NCBI GenBank assembly: GCA_963678675.1
Contig: OY783199.1
Coordinates: 22,751,546-22,815,545, forward strand
Source of the DNA: Xiphydria camelus
Taxonomy: Eukaryota; Arthropoda; Insecta; Hymenoptera; Xiphydriidae
Direction of reading: 5' to 3'
Length of the DNA stretch: 64,000 nucleotides
Positions 12,853-24,327 of this stretch are shown piece after piece. The notes beneath the pieces are model-generated. The model did not search any database. It was given only the letters and a program-made list of their open reading frames with translations, and was not told where the DNA came from. Position 1 is the first letter of the stretch. The number at the start of each line of letters is the position of its first letter. The translations under genes and the position numbers were made by a program.

Positions 12853-13789
12853 TAGCTTTCGTAGGTCGGCTTATCGCTCCAGTTTGCTATGCTTTATATT
12901 GTAGCATGATCGCACCAATGGTTGGCCACTAAAACCTAATATAATCAGCCACGATTCCATATCTATCTTTTCTAACAACGATGTACGAGCCCCGTCCCGC
13001 TTCAGTTGACCCACCCACTAAAATAACAATTATTAAATGAATTGTAAAGTTACTGCTGACCTATATTTTTTCTAGGCTGAAATGTAATGTTTTGTAGTAC
13101 ACTGCACGGCACAATGTGTTTCACAATGTACAATTTTAAAATAAAATCAGAATTGAAGACAATAATGCTTTTGGTCATATTTTATCCGCCGGCTATTTTG
13201 AGCATTTCGAGCATTATATACGAATTATTATTTAATTAGTTCATTACGAATTGCGGCCGTTATTAAAAACAAAGGCGATGTGTGTTACCCAGTGGTGAAT
13301 TTGTCAAGACTTGCAATATTTTTTTCATTTTGTTTGAAGTTTATTATCGTAACATGAATAAACTGCTAGTAGCTCTTAAGCTCTGTAAAAATGTTGGTTG
13401 AAAAATAAATAACGAGCAAACATAAACTTAGACATATAAAATAATAGAGTAAAACTTACTACTTACTAAGAGAGTAGTAAAAATCATCCTTTTTACATAA
13501 GTATACTAATCAAAAGAAATGACAATTTTTGTGAGAAATTAATTTTTGTATTCAACAAGTAGGTACCTATGATACGTGTTACATTATATATTTGCAAAAA
13601 CACCCTGAAACTGTATCAAACGCAACGATACCTATTTTCCCGCGTCGCGTCGCGTCGAGTAAGCGTCCTAGTTTCCCCTCCGTGAATTTTACATACCGTG
13701 AACTACATGCACTCCCTGCTGTAGCGACACACATGTCCACCTATGTACAGTAAACCACGAACAGTCGCTCGCACGAGGTGTCAAAATCA
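12853..13789. other. Intronic, unassigned
   Basis: AT-rich. A short (CGCGT)n run lies at about 13638-13658, leading into the CpG-rich block. Confidence 0.4.
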
Positions 13790-14050
13790 GAGTTCACCCA
13801 ACCTTTCCGCGCCAGCGATGTGCGAGAACGGTTTTCCGAGTTTTTCTTTTTCGGCCAATTTTGTCAGCGAGCCAACGTAGAGCGGCGAGACTAGCCGCGA
13901 AATTCGGGTCTCTTCGAAAGTCGCAACCGGTGTTCGCGGAAGCGTGAACCGTGAACTCGAAATCGGTGTGCGGATGTGTCGCGTGTCCCGAAGCGCCTCG
14001 CAATTGCAGTGCACCGCGTGCCGTAGCCGTGGTCGACGTTTGCTCCCTGT
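13790..14050 (+). other. CpG-rich block, candidate untranslated first exon
   Basis: This stretch is much richer in CG than its surroundings and ends in CTCCCT/GTAAGTATG, a strong plus-strand splice donor. On the minus strand the same edge reads as an acceptor (ACTTACAG) followed by about 83 open codons, so either strand could be used. Neither reading gives a recognisable protein. A nested gene's promoter and first exon is one explanation; a composition island is another. Confidence 0.2.
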
Positions 14051-14110
14051 AAGTATGTACTCGCGTAGGTGCACGCGTTCCTCCAAACGCGATACATCGG
14101 ACTCGATGTA

Positions 14111-15792
14111 TTAGGAGGTTGTATTGAAAGCCGCTGTTCTCCGGTAGATGGCTCTAACTACTTATGTCTTGCGCAGCGACTAACACTTCTTGTATCACTC
14201 TAAATTATGGACATTTCTCGTTAAATTTAATCATTAAACTGCCATTTTTGGTTAACCCGCCATCACACGCGCTATGAGAGAATCCCTCACAATATTTCTT
14301 TTCGGGCAATAAAACGGTCAATGCTAAAAGTTCAACCTCGAACGTCTAGGAATGCCTTTAGCATCATTTTTGGGAGGGGATAACAAAGTTGCACCGCATT
14401 AAAATGTAGTTAGTATGGTGTAGTGCCTAAACGAAGTGACAGTGTACCAGATGTGAGCGTTTTCCTCACTGCGCGTGCAGTCACGTTTTTGACATTTTAA
14501 CCCCCTCCTGCATGATTTTTGTAAATTCCATGAAAAATATATATATGACAGCTTTGCCCCTATTATTCATCAAAAAAATAATTTAAAAAATATTTATGAA
14601 AAAATAAACATTTATTTTTAAAAAATTATTTATGCCATATATGGTACACCATACTCATACAAGTATATTTCTATAACCAAAGAAAATGGAACGCGGCAAA
14701 TTGTTTTTCCGATGTGTACTTCTGCATTACTTAAATTTTTTGTAATGCTGATGCAGCTTATCAGTTACTCGTGCAAACTTATGCTGAATCTGCTCAATCA
14801 GAAACAGTAAGTAGAGACTGGTTTCGTCGCTTCAAAAGTGGAAACTGCGATGTTCACGACAAACAACGGCCAGGTCAAACAAAGAAGTTCGAGGATTAAC
14901 AACTGCAAGCTCTATTGGAAGAAAACCCTACTCAAATGTTCAAAGAATTGGCTCAACAGCTTAAAGTCGATACGAACCTACAATTTTATGACGTCAACAT
15001 GCCATGAAAAAGATTGAGAAAGAAGTAAAGTGGCTGCCTCATGAATTGACCAAAAATGCCATTGCTAATCGTCTGAACATCTCGATTTCTTTGCTTGCAA
15101 AGCATAAAAAGAAATTTTTTGTATGGCGTATCGTAACCGTTGTGATGAGAAATAGATCTATTTCGACAACCCGAAACGCAAATAATAATCATGGATTGAT
15201 CCTGGCCAACGTCGATACCAAAACGAAACATCCACGGTCGCAAAACAATGTTTTCAATTTGGTGGGATATGTGGAAGGTATCGTTTATTATGAGCTATTG
15301 AATCCGAATGAAACAATTACTGCCGAACGTTATCAACAACAACTGACACGTTTAAATAGATAATTTGATGCAAAAACGACCACCAATTGCATGAAATCGC
15401 CGAAAAGTGATTCTTCTTCACGATAACGCTCGGCCTCATGTTGCTTGAGCCGTGAAAGAAACATTGATGGGGCTTGAATGGGAAGTTCTCCCGCACCCAG
15501 CGTATTCTCCAGACCTGACTGCGAGTGATTATCATTTATTTAGATCGATGCAACACGACTTGGAGGATACGCACTTCCATAATTACCAAGAAGTCAAAAA
15601 TTGGGTTGCTGAGCGGATTAGCTTAAAAAGTAGACAATTCTTACGTCGCGGAATTCAACTTCTATCAGAAAAGTTGAAAAAGTTATAGCTTCCGAGCGTA
15701 AATACTTGGATTGAGGTATTCACATGTTTTATTACGACATAATATGTTTTAGAAACAAGAAAAAAACAGCGGCTTTCAGTGCAACCCCCTAA
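14111..15792 (+). mobile_element. Full-length, inactive mariner element
   Basis: The element is bounded by TA duplications (14109-14110, 15793-15794). The 28-bp ends match at 25 positions: TTAGGAGGTTGTATTGAAAG on the left, and TTAGGGGGTTGCACTGAAAG in reverse on the right. At 1,682 bp it is longer than the usual ~1.3 kb. The excess lies between the left terminus and the transposase start (about 550 bp), which suggests a later insertion there, though no borders were recognised. Confidence 0.88.
14686..15714 (+). pseudogene. Mariner transposase (D,D34D), broken
   Basis: The DNA-cleaving and joining enzyme of the surrounding mariner is still recognisable across several frames. It starts ATG at 14686. 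A helix-turn-helix part reads VSRDWFRRFKSGN, then KQRPGQTKKFED ending in a stop. The first catalytic Asp is in CDEK, followed by a stop in place of Trp, then IYFDNPKR. The second Asp is in ILLHDNARPHVA. The third is in YSPDLTASDYHLF, and exactly 34 codons separate the second and third. It ends with KYLD and a stop at 15712. Stops and frameshifts after about residue 20 and at several later points make it non-functional. Confidence 0.88.
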
Positions 15793-15794
15793 TA

Positions 15795-18521
15795 CATAGA
15801 ATGCGGGAGTCGAATATCGGGTGTGCGAACAATTTATTACACGGAGCATCGATGGTCTTCCGCTCGATAAATCGTCATGTGGGAAAGGAGCCAAGGGGCG
15901 CCCGTCTACAGATATGTATTGTATATTATTGCGAAGGATACGATGGAAAAGCAATCGGAGTCACTCAGTGGTGGAAGAAATTCGATGAAGAAATTCTCCG
16001 GAACTTTTCAGACTCCGGTAGGTTGCGTTTGAGCACTGCACATTTCGCATACCGCGCGAATATGATATAAAATTTTCTTTCAGAACTCTCTTCGTCAAAT
16101 TGAAATAATTTGATCAAACTATTATATCTGCATTTAAATGATTCTTTTACGTAGTGCAGTATTACTCCAAATAAGCTGCAACACACAGTTCGAATTTGAA
16201 TTTCTTTTCGATTCTGGGAGAGAGAGATTCGCGTTAGAATTACATTTAGTACGACCGCGTAAATCACAAAAGGGGACATCAATCAAGTCTTATTCCCAGT
16301 GGTAATAAATAATTGTGAACTACAGTATTTTCTCCTGCAACAATCACACGTGTTAATGTACAGTGTGCGGCAGAAAAACTGGTTTTATTTAATAATTCAG
16401 CAACACATACCATTTTGTATTCATTAAATATGAATAGCAATTCAGCATTCGAAATATCTTCTGCGAGTACAAGCGCTCCGCTTAGACCTTAGACGTCGGC
16501 ACTGGCTTCCTATTGGTCTTAAAACTCTTAATTCCTTAACTATTGTTCTTTTTACAACTTGCACTTTATACACTTAGTCTTTAACAAGAATTCTCTATTC
16601 CCCGCTGTCACTGTCATCATGGGACATATTGTATAGCATATCTTCCTATAACTATCATCCTCATAATCACATGTATGTATGTATAGGGGGAATGTTCGTT
16701 TTCCACTATCAACAAAAACATTTCTAGTAGCTATTTTCGATAATGTTACTTGAAACAAGAAACAAGACACATTTTAATTATTTCAACATTCGAGAGTCAT
16801 CTTGGTCCACAACAGTCTAATTTTATTATTAGACAAGTTCAATTGTTATTATTTCGTCTTCCAATCAAATGAATACAAAAACTGCTTTCGAACTGCTTCT
16901 AGATTGATTATTTCCTTAAAACATCACGCTCGCTGCACATTCCTCTATATATTTTCATACTCCAGGGGGGAATGAAGAATATCTCACTACGACAGAAAAC
17001 ACCGGAATGCATTTTCATCTTTCATCGTTACGAGGAAATATTAGAGTCGAACTTTGTTTTCTCTTTTTGGCTCCATCATATCTGATATATCGTCTTTCTT
17101 CACTTTGCGCCACGCCACATTCCCGGCGTCGAATATCGCAAAGGAAACATAGCCCAATACACAGAATCGGTTTACAGAACGCTACGACTCGCACGACAAA
17201 TCGGAGCCTCTCCGACGGCGATTCGACGATCCGTTCCGCCGTCGGAGAATGATCGAACCGCGACGATAAGCACCCTGCTCATACCCTCTTATAATGCTTG
17301 ATATTGCACATCATATATAGCCGTCTGCTTACGATCATCGCGTCATATAAAGCCCGTTTAGATTCTCAAACGTCTCTCGACTGTAACATACGCAGCTTCA
17401 ACCCGGCATCATGTTATTATCATACCGCGGAAGCTTACGAGGGCAATATCGGATCGTTCCGCTGCTTAACGACGGATACACGCGCGTCTCGCTCCCGCCG
17501 AGGTGACGATATTGGAAAATATGCAGGAGCACTGACTGCACAGGCATTTATTTATTCTTTCGCGCGCTCGGATAAGTTTATATAGAGCTTATACGTAGCT
17601 ACACGTCTTCGCGGTCGCGTTTATACGCGCAGATACTTTATATCGTTGGCACTGTCTAATATAGTAATTTTTTTCAAATAACTACCGCCATTTATATGTC
17701 AGGTCGGGTACTTCTGAGACTACCCTCGTACGTTACGCGGCTGTCACTGCCATAAGTTGTTGTTGGAGTCTCGGGGAACGGGAAAGCCAATCAGAAATTA
17801 TATTCCTCCAATGATCCTATGTGAAAGATGATCAGATCAATCGACAGTTTTTCGGGAGCTGTCAGAACGGGAATGACATTATCCGAAATGAGTACCTTTC
17901 AAATTTTTGCATAGAAACATAACAGAGAAACGCGTCAACGAGTTTTGAGCGCATCACTTTTCAATGTACTATTCGTTTTTATTTTCTAAGCAAAAAATGT
18001 TTGAAAATGCTCATGTTTCTTTACGACAAACGTCATTCTCGTTCCGACAACTCCTGAAAATCTTTGGGTTCGATCTGATCATCTTTCGCATACGATTATT
18101 AGTGGAATACAAGTTTTTATTGGCTTCCCCGTTCTAACTTCGACGACGACTTACGATGGCGACAGCCGCGTACTTTTTGAATGTAGAAGAACTCTAAGAT
18201 ATCGTGTAAACTGCGAGAGTACACGTTCTTACGAATTATTCGTCGGAGTTTCAGAGTAAGCGCGACTATGAATGAGAATATCAACAAGAAGTGACATCGT
18301 ACAGAAGATATCCCGCAGACGCGTGACGCATCCTACGGCAAGGTCCTAGCGTGCTAGGACGGTTCAAATTCATTACGTTCTAGCCCCGCTAACTTGATCT
18401 TTACCGAGACACGAGATGATTAACAAAGTGTCAAATTAAGGTAAGGAGACGACAATGATTTATTCTTAAAGCTCGCGTATAGCACGGCGTATTGTGGATG
18501 CGGCGAGAAGGCGTATATATG
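15795..18521. other. Intronic, unassigned
   Basis: No coding or mobile feature recognised. 17000-18430 is more CpG-rich than its flanks. Confidence 0.4.
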
Positions 18522-18523
18522 TA

Positions 18524-18925
18524 CAGTATGTCCCGTGGATATAAAACGCAAGTATTTGAATTTCCCCCACATTTGACTTTGGTAGTGCTTGGAACGGTGC
18601 TGTAGTTAGAGTTGGCTTCGGAAGAGTGCGCTGCGTTCTTACGAGCCGTATTTCCGAAACCTGTATGATTATTTCTAATCACTTCTACACATTATTTACC
18701 ATTATTTACAAATTCAGTTAATTTCGAGGTTAGACGCTTCGATCTCCCGAATTGACAGTGCCCAGGGAAATCTGACGTTTTACACTTTTCGCTCTCGAAA
18801 CACCGCTCGTAAGAACGCAGCGCACTCTTCCGAAGCCAACTCTAACTACAGCACCGTTCCAAACACCACCAAAGTCAAATGTCAGGGAAATTGAAATACT
18901 TGCATTTTATCCACGGGACATACTG
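18524..18925. mobile_element. Tc1/mariner-type MITE with ~135-bp inverted arms
   Basis: The ends read CAGTATGTCCCGTGGATA on the left and, in reverse, CAGTATGTCCCGTGGATA on the right, each next to TA (18522-18523, 18926-18927). The arms stay nearly identical to about 18654 and 18796, including a stretch with GAAGAGTGCGCTGCGTTC. The 402-bp element has no transposase. CAGT ends with TA targets are typical of Tc1/pogo families. Confidence 0.8.
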
Positions 18926-18929
18926 TATA

Positions 18930-19080
18930 CTATCAGTCCCTTTCAATAAACGCCAGCGTAGCGGGTTGCATATCGGTTGATGCCTCCGATCTGCCGCAGG
19001 GGCCATGCGCCTGTGTCCGGCGCCAGGCGGATACCGATATGCAACCCGCTACGCTGGCGTGTATTGAAAGGGACGGATAG
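18930..19080. mobile_element. 151-bp hairpin MITE abutting the previous element
   Basis: Inverted arms of about 48 bp differ at only two positions (CTATCAGTCCCTTTCAATA against CTATCCGTCCCTTTCAATA, continuing through CGTAGCGGGTTGCATATCGG). A GC-rich loop lies between them. TA flanks both ends (18928-18929, 19081-19082). Its left TA directly follows the right TA of the neighbouring element, giving a shared TATA junction. Confidence 0.8.
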
Positions 19081-19123
19081 TATGCGCTCTCGGGAAATAC
19101 TCGCACATATAAGCATATACATT

Positions 19124-19664
19124 GTGCAGCAAACTGATAGGTACTATATTTGGGATGTCAATAAAAACCAAACCACACAAAGCAAAGAAAAAAGTTTTTT
19201 ATTTTTGGAAACTACATATCATGCCATTTTGGAACGTTATGTTTGAAAAATTACATCTCTTAAATGACGGCTATTATTGTCGATACAGTCTTGAAGGTTT
19301 TCACGGAAGCGCGCCATTGCTCTATGGATCATCTCTTGCGGAATCGCGATGCGCTCCGGTCCAAGCCATGTCGATAACTGAAAATGGCACAAACTTATCT
19401 ACCTGGCGACCGCGTGCACAGCGTTGCCGCTTCCGCAAACCGAGCAACGATATTTGAAAGCGTGCCTATCATTTTGCCGCAACCTGCCTTCAAGAGTGTA
19501 TCGACAATAATGACTGTCATTTAAGAGATGTAATTTTTCAAACATAACATTTCAAAATGGCATGATATGTAGTTTCCAAAAATAAAAATTTTTTCGTCGC
19601 TTTATGTGGTTTAGTTTTTATTGACATCCCAAATAGTACCTACCTATCATTTTGCCGCACCCTG
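19124..19664. mobile_element. Tc1/IS630-like remnants: inverted copy followed by a truncated direct copy
   Basis: The first part (to 19486) is a near-complete short copy in minus orientation, ending TTTTGCCGCAACCTG. The second (19487-19664) repeats only one end, in plus orientation, finishing TTTTGCCGCACCCTG before TA. Both carry a decayed transposase tail whose best copy is at 36981-37315 (IPQEMIHRAMAHFRENL, then CIDNNG). The two parts are inverted relative to each other, so this is a rearranged or twice-hit site. Confidence 0.65.
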
Positions 19665-19952
19665 TAGTACGCGGTTATATTTGCAGAGATTGTACAGTTT
19701 TGCTCCTATAGTCAATTTGATTAAGGTGGTATATTACATACTTTCAACTACTGTTGATCTCGTTACTCGCGGAAGTGTGTGGTATTATAAAATCCGAAAT
19801 ATAAGGCTCACCATGCAGCATTAAACTTTCAGATTCATTGTAGAGACGTGTCTGGGATATTGCAAAGTTGCAAGTACATCGCAAAAATATAGCTACACGT
19901 ACAATACACATATGCTTCATCAGCAAATAATGCACACATTGTAGTTATTTAC

Positions 19953-20283
19953 GGTTTAGGCACATTTGTAAATTTAACGTCTCCCTTATTCTTTGCAGAT
20001 GTAGATACTACTGCATAATTTTTTATAAATGCAATTAATTCTCAAACCTTTAGAACTTAAAACTAGGTCCACCGCAAAGTGTACTATATGCGTGGTTACC
20101 TCCTTATCTTTAAACGTCGGTTTAGGTGCATTTATAAGTTTCGCGTTTCTTTTATTCTTGGCAAACGTGGATATTCCTGCATAATTTTTATTGACACAAT
20201 TAATCCTTAAACCCTTAGAACTTAGAACTAAGCTCACTGCGAAATATACTTTATGCGCAATTATCTCGTTATCTTTTAACGTC
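19953..20283 (-). repeat. Two-copy tandem repeat (~165 bp) open on the minus strand
   Basis: Two adjacent diverged copies (19953-20119, 20120-20283) share one open minus-strand frame. Each copy encodes (T)xKDxExxxHxVxFAV, then LVLSSKGLRINC. The copies differ at many bases and in spacing, yet the frame stays open for about 99 codons. The peptide is not recognised; a decayed coding fragment or chance are both possible. Confidence 0.45.
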
Positions 20284-20629
20284 ATATCGAAATTGATAAA
20301 ACACTTTTCGAAGGTTACATTTTGATCTACAAACCTGTTTCATATCAACCTTATCAAAGAATTCCCAAAAAAAAGAAGGTCAGAATTCACGGCCGGGGTG
20401 ACTGAATCATTGTGATAGGTGACCGTGAATTGAAGTACTCTGGCACGATAATGAGTCAATATTGGGCTGAATTATTAATACTGGCAAGAGCATTATGTAT
20501 TTTAAATAATGGAAAAATCTATGTTGTCCCATAGCTAAATACCTCGGCTCTGCCAGAATATCAATTCGATACCGACCCAGGACTGAACCTACATATACTG
20601 CTGATACTTGCCAAACTAGCCCTGACTAG

Positions 20630-20728
20630 CTGCCTATTACCAGATAGTGAAAATAAGTTTTTTTACCGAGCAAAAAAACTGTATGGCTGCCTATTTCCAC
20701 ATAGTGAAAATTAGTTTTTTTACCGAGT
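20630..20728. repeat. Short tandem duplication (57-bp period)
   Basis: GCTGCCTATTACCAGATAGTG at the start of copy one is repeated as GCTGCCTATTTCCACATAG in copy two, and both end in a T-run plus ACCGAG. It is non-coding. Confidence 0.6.
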
Positions 20729-22803
20729 AAACATTATTAACTAAGGTCAGTGACACACTATGCGGTTTGACCAGCTATACTTTCCTACGAGAGCGGTTGA
20801 ACCAAATAGTGTGGCCTGTTTCATAAGAAGGTACACATTACGTCAACCCCGGTCAAATTGCAAATATGTTGTTACCTTGAATCATAACTGTGGGATTACT
20901 TTTCGTATCGTAAAGACAAATGAAGTTCATAAAGGCCATCATAAGCTTATCTTATACATATTCAATACTGGTCCAAAACTGGCTTTCGGAAGTTGCCTTT
21001 CCCAGGTATATTAAAAATGAGTTTTCCTAACGAGCATTGTAAGATGCTTCACTTTTGAAACCGTAAAAGCAAGAGGGATGTTTAAGCCGCATGGCAATTT
21101 ATCTACACTTCATATGTGTAATGATTAAGGATTGTTCGCGTATACTGTTGCTCCAAATGCAAAAATCCTCTCGAGATAATCCTTCGGACATAATGCACAG
21201 GCTCGGACAGGCCAACGGCTACGTTTCCATTCCAATTGAAGTTTCATCGAGTAGAACAATGAAATAGAATCGATTCGAGGCTGTGAAAAGCCCGTGAGAG
21301 TATCTACTTGATGATGTAGGCACGAGTACATAGATGAAAAAAGTTCAACGGCGTCTCTTGTTATTCGGAACGATCACGCCCGAGCGAATGAGAATCGCCT
21401 CCGCGATGCGGCCAGTTCGACATTCTTTGGCACGATCGACAAACTTATGAAAGAGTAATACTACAAGTATAATGAATACACTCTTATTATATATATACGT
21501 GACTCTCGCGCGGCTTACGATAGGTTGAGCGATGCTGGAATAGGACTTATTGTTACTAGATTGCTTTGTTTTTCGTTCTTTTTCTTCTTCTTTTTCCTTT
21601 TATATATACGAACTTTATCCACCCTATACATATATATATACATATATTTCATCGTTTAATTTGCTAAACGGATTAATTCAGTGAAAAAAAATGTTCAATA
21701 TTCTTAAAAGTTCCTTGACAACCTGCACATCTCGACTTTTAAATCTCAGCTATTAGTTTGTAACAGATGACCGACCCACCTTTATCTCGGTAAACCCAAT
21801 GGATTTTAATGGCCATGCATGGACCGAGAAAAATCCTTATGGTTAAGCAATAATAAGTTTCTGGCTGGCTATTTCTTGCTATGTGTGATCAAAATAAAAA
21901 ATATCCCTATTTTGACTATTCTGTTAGTTGTCTCTCAAATCAAAGATAGTTGAATTAGATATAATTATAATTAGCAGAATATTGTCAATGTAGAAGACCT
22001 ATCATTTAGAGCCTTCTACAAACCCCTCCTCTACCCCTTCGTCATGCACTTTCCATTAACTTTCCATCAAGTTTAATACATAACGTCGTATACTCTGATC
22101 GACTCCCTCCCACTTTCAGTGTAATATCATTTGCGGATAGCCCCTTATCAATAATTTATGAACCGAATTCATCCTAAAAAATATTGTATAATATATGTAT
22201 CAATCATTATGGTCCACAGCACTTCCTCCGAATCTTTAGTTAGTTTCTAACTAAGGGCCCATCCTTATCGCGCCGAGATTTTGCGGAGTTCCGCGACCAA
22301 AATAATATCCCTGACATCTAATATATCATGCCGGTGCACTTTACATATAATACATACATAATAGTATGGCGATCCATTTGTTTCATACTGCCACGTCATG
22401 TCGAGAACTTCAAAACTTTCCCGTGATGCGACTCTCAGCATGTTATACATAAAGTGTATTAATATCGGCGTTTACTTATGTATACGCACACGCGCGCGCA
22501 TGTGTGTGTCTGTATATGTTTATTTTAACATAAAATTTCGCGGTTATGATTATAGTCTAGTCGAATTCATATATAATAATCTTTCGATCGAATTTTATGA
22601 ACTCGACGGGATAATAACGAGGCAACCCAGATAGACTTACGTGATCGTCACAACGTTCATTCACAAGCTACGGTAATCGATTGTTCTGAAATCTACATTT
22701 ATTTTGCAGCGTTGATTTGAAAAATAACTATTCTTAAATGATTTGTTAAATTAACATTATAATGTGATTGAAATTGATCGCTGTATTTATTGAAGAAACA
22801 TAC
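20729..22803. other. Intronic, unassigned
   Basis: (TA)n/(CATA)n runs near 21480-21650 and a CA/CG/TG tract near 22485-22515. Nothing else was seen. Confidence 0.4.
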
Positions 22804-23778
22804 TTGGGTCATTCTCACGAAAAGCAGTCTATTTCAGTTCTAATTTTAAAAAAAATTTCATGGAAAAATTTTAGATTTTCCTTTTTCAAATCCATAAAAT
22901 TAATCTTTCATCATACAACTACATTTCCGAGATGGTAGATAATATTTAAGTACAAATTAACAAAAAAATTAAAATTGGATTTCACGGAGATGAGACACTG
23001 ACCAAATTATTCACTTTTGTTCCTGGAATTATCTTTTTGTTTGCTTTTTTTAGTCGTTGAGCTGGTGCTTTATATTTTCTTGCTCGTCTTTCTGCTTTAC
23101 GTAATTTATTTTCCATCCAGCACTATTAGGAGTATCATTAAGATTAAGCGCTTCGATCTGCACTGGAGAGAGTTTGGTCAGTTAAACATTTTTGAACAGA
23201 AGTATTCACGGAGGTGAGAAATTTTGATAATTTCCGTTACACAGTGAAGCATTTTGAGGTTATCAAAAGTACGCGTGGTGTTAAAGAAACTTGTAGATGT
23301 GTTCTACTTATCTCCAGATCAACAAGCAAATTAAATAAATAATGTCTTCTTATAATATACTAACGGAGGTGAGAAATGATCTTGAACAAATATCTTTTCT
23401 TACCTGTTTTATGAGATTATCACAAACCACTTCAAGATTTACCAATGATTTTAACTTTATTGAATCGTCAATACATATAAATCGATACCTTCGCACATCC
23501 TGAATAGATGTGGAGCAGTATTTACGAGATTTATAGTATTTTAACAAGAAAGTAACGGAGGTGAGATTGTTTTGGCGGACAAGACGAGTTAGTAAAATTC
23601 TTTAATTTTCATGAAGATTGAAGAAAAATTTTTGAGTGATTGCAATTAAACATTATTCTACTTACTTTACAAATATCCTAAAATTGATAATTGGTTTTTA
23701 GTTTTCTATAATACACGTAACAGTGTTGAATTCTGTATGGGCGGACAAGAAAGGTCTACTTTTCGTGAGAATGATCCA
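22804..23778. mobile_element. Inverted-repeat element with internal ACGGAGGTGAGA motifs
   Basis: The ends read GGGTCATTCTCACGAAAAG on the left and GGATCATTCTCACGAAAAG in reverse on the right. Inside, ACGGAGGTGAGA or a one-base variant occurs near 22984, 23209, 23363 and 23554, all in one orientation and each followed by a unique AT-rich spacer. There is no transposase, and no clear target duplication was seen. Confidence 0.6.
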
Positions 23779-24173
23779 CTTACGAAAAATTATGCTTACA
23801 TCGAATACATGCGTGTATTTTATATTGTATTATTTTACAATCATATAATATTGCAAATACGCTTGCTTACCGAGTATTCATAAAGCGCTAATCCTTGATG
23901 CATCCGAAAATCTATGCGAGCTAAAATTACTGTATAATTTATGTATATTAGTTTATTTGGAAATTGAAAGACGCGATGACCCGCCTCTTAAAAAGCCGCC
24001 ATTGACGCTACAACGTCGTATATATTTGCTTCCCTCTCTTCGAAGTTATTGTCGCAATGTTAAAAAATATATTCTCCACTCAGCTTATAACAATGAAGAG
24101 AAAGAAAGAAAATTGAGCTTTTTAAACGACGAGAAATTAAAAGTCAATAATGCTCGTTTTCATCAACGGTCAA

Positions 24174-24327
24174 TAAATCTCTAACGTTAGGTAATGGGGA
24201 CTTAAGTCACGATTTTGAAAAATCCTAATAAAAATGGTCTCAAATCATAATTTTATTCTCTTTCGATTGGTGTTAAGATCTTCAGTTTTTGACTTAAGTC
24301 CATATTACCTAACATTAGAGAAATTTA
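24174..24327. mobile_element. Small hairpin MITE
   Basis: The arms at 24174-24209 and 24290-24327 are inverted copies around GTTAGGTAAT and GGACTTAAGTCA. The loop is AT-rich and non-coding. Confidence 0.6.

Noticed and set aside
13787..14086. 99-codon minus-strand open frame
   Set aside because: Three minus-strand frames overlap here and none gives a recognisable protein. Kept only as a CpG-rich candidate exon.
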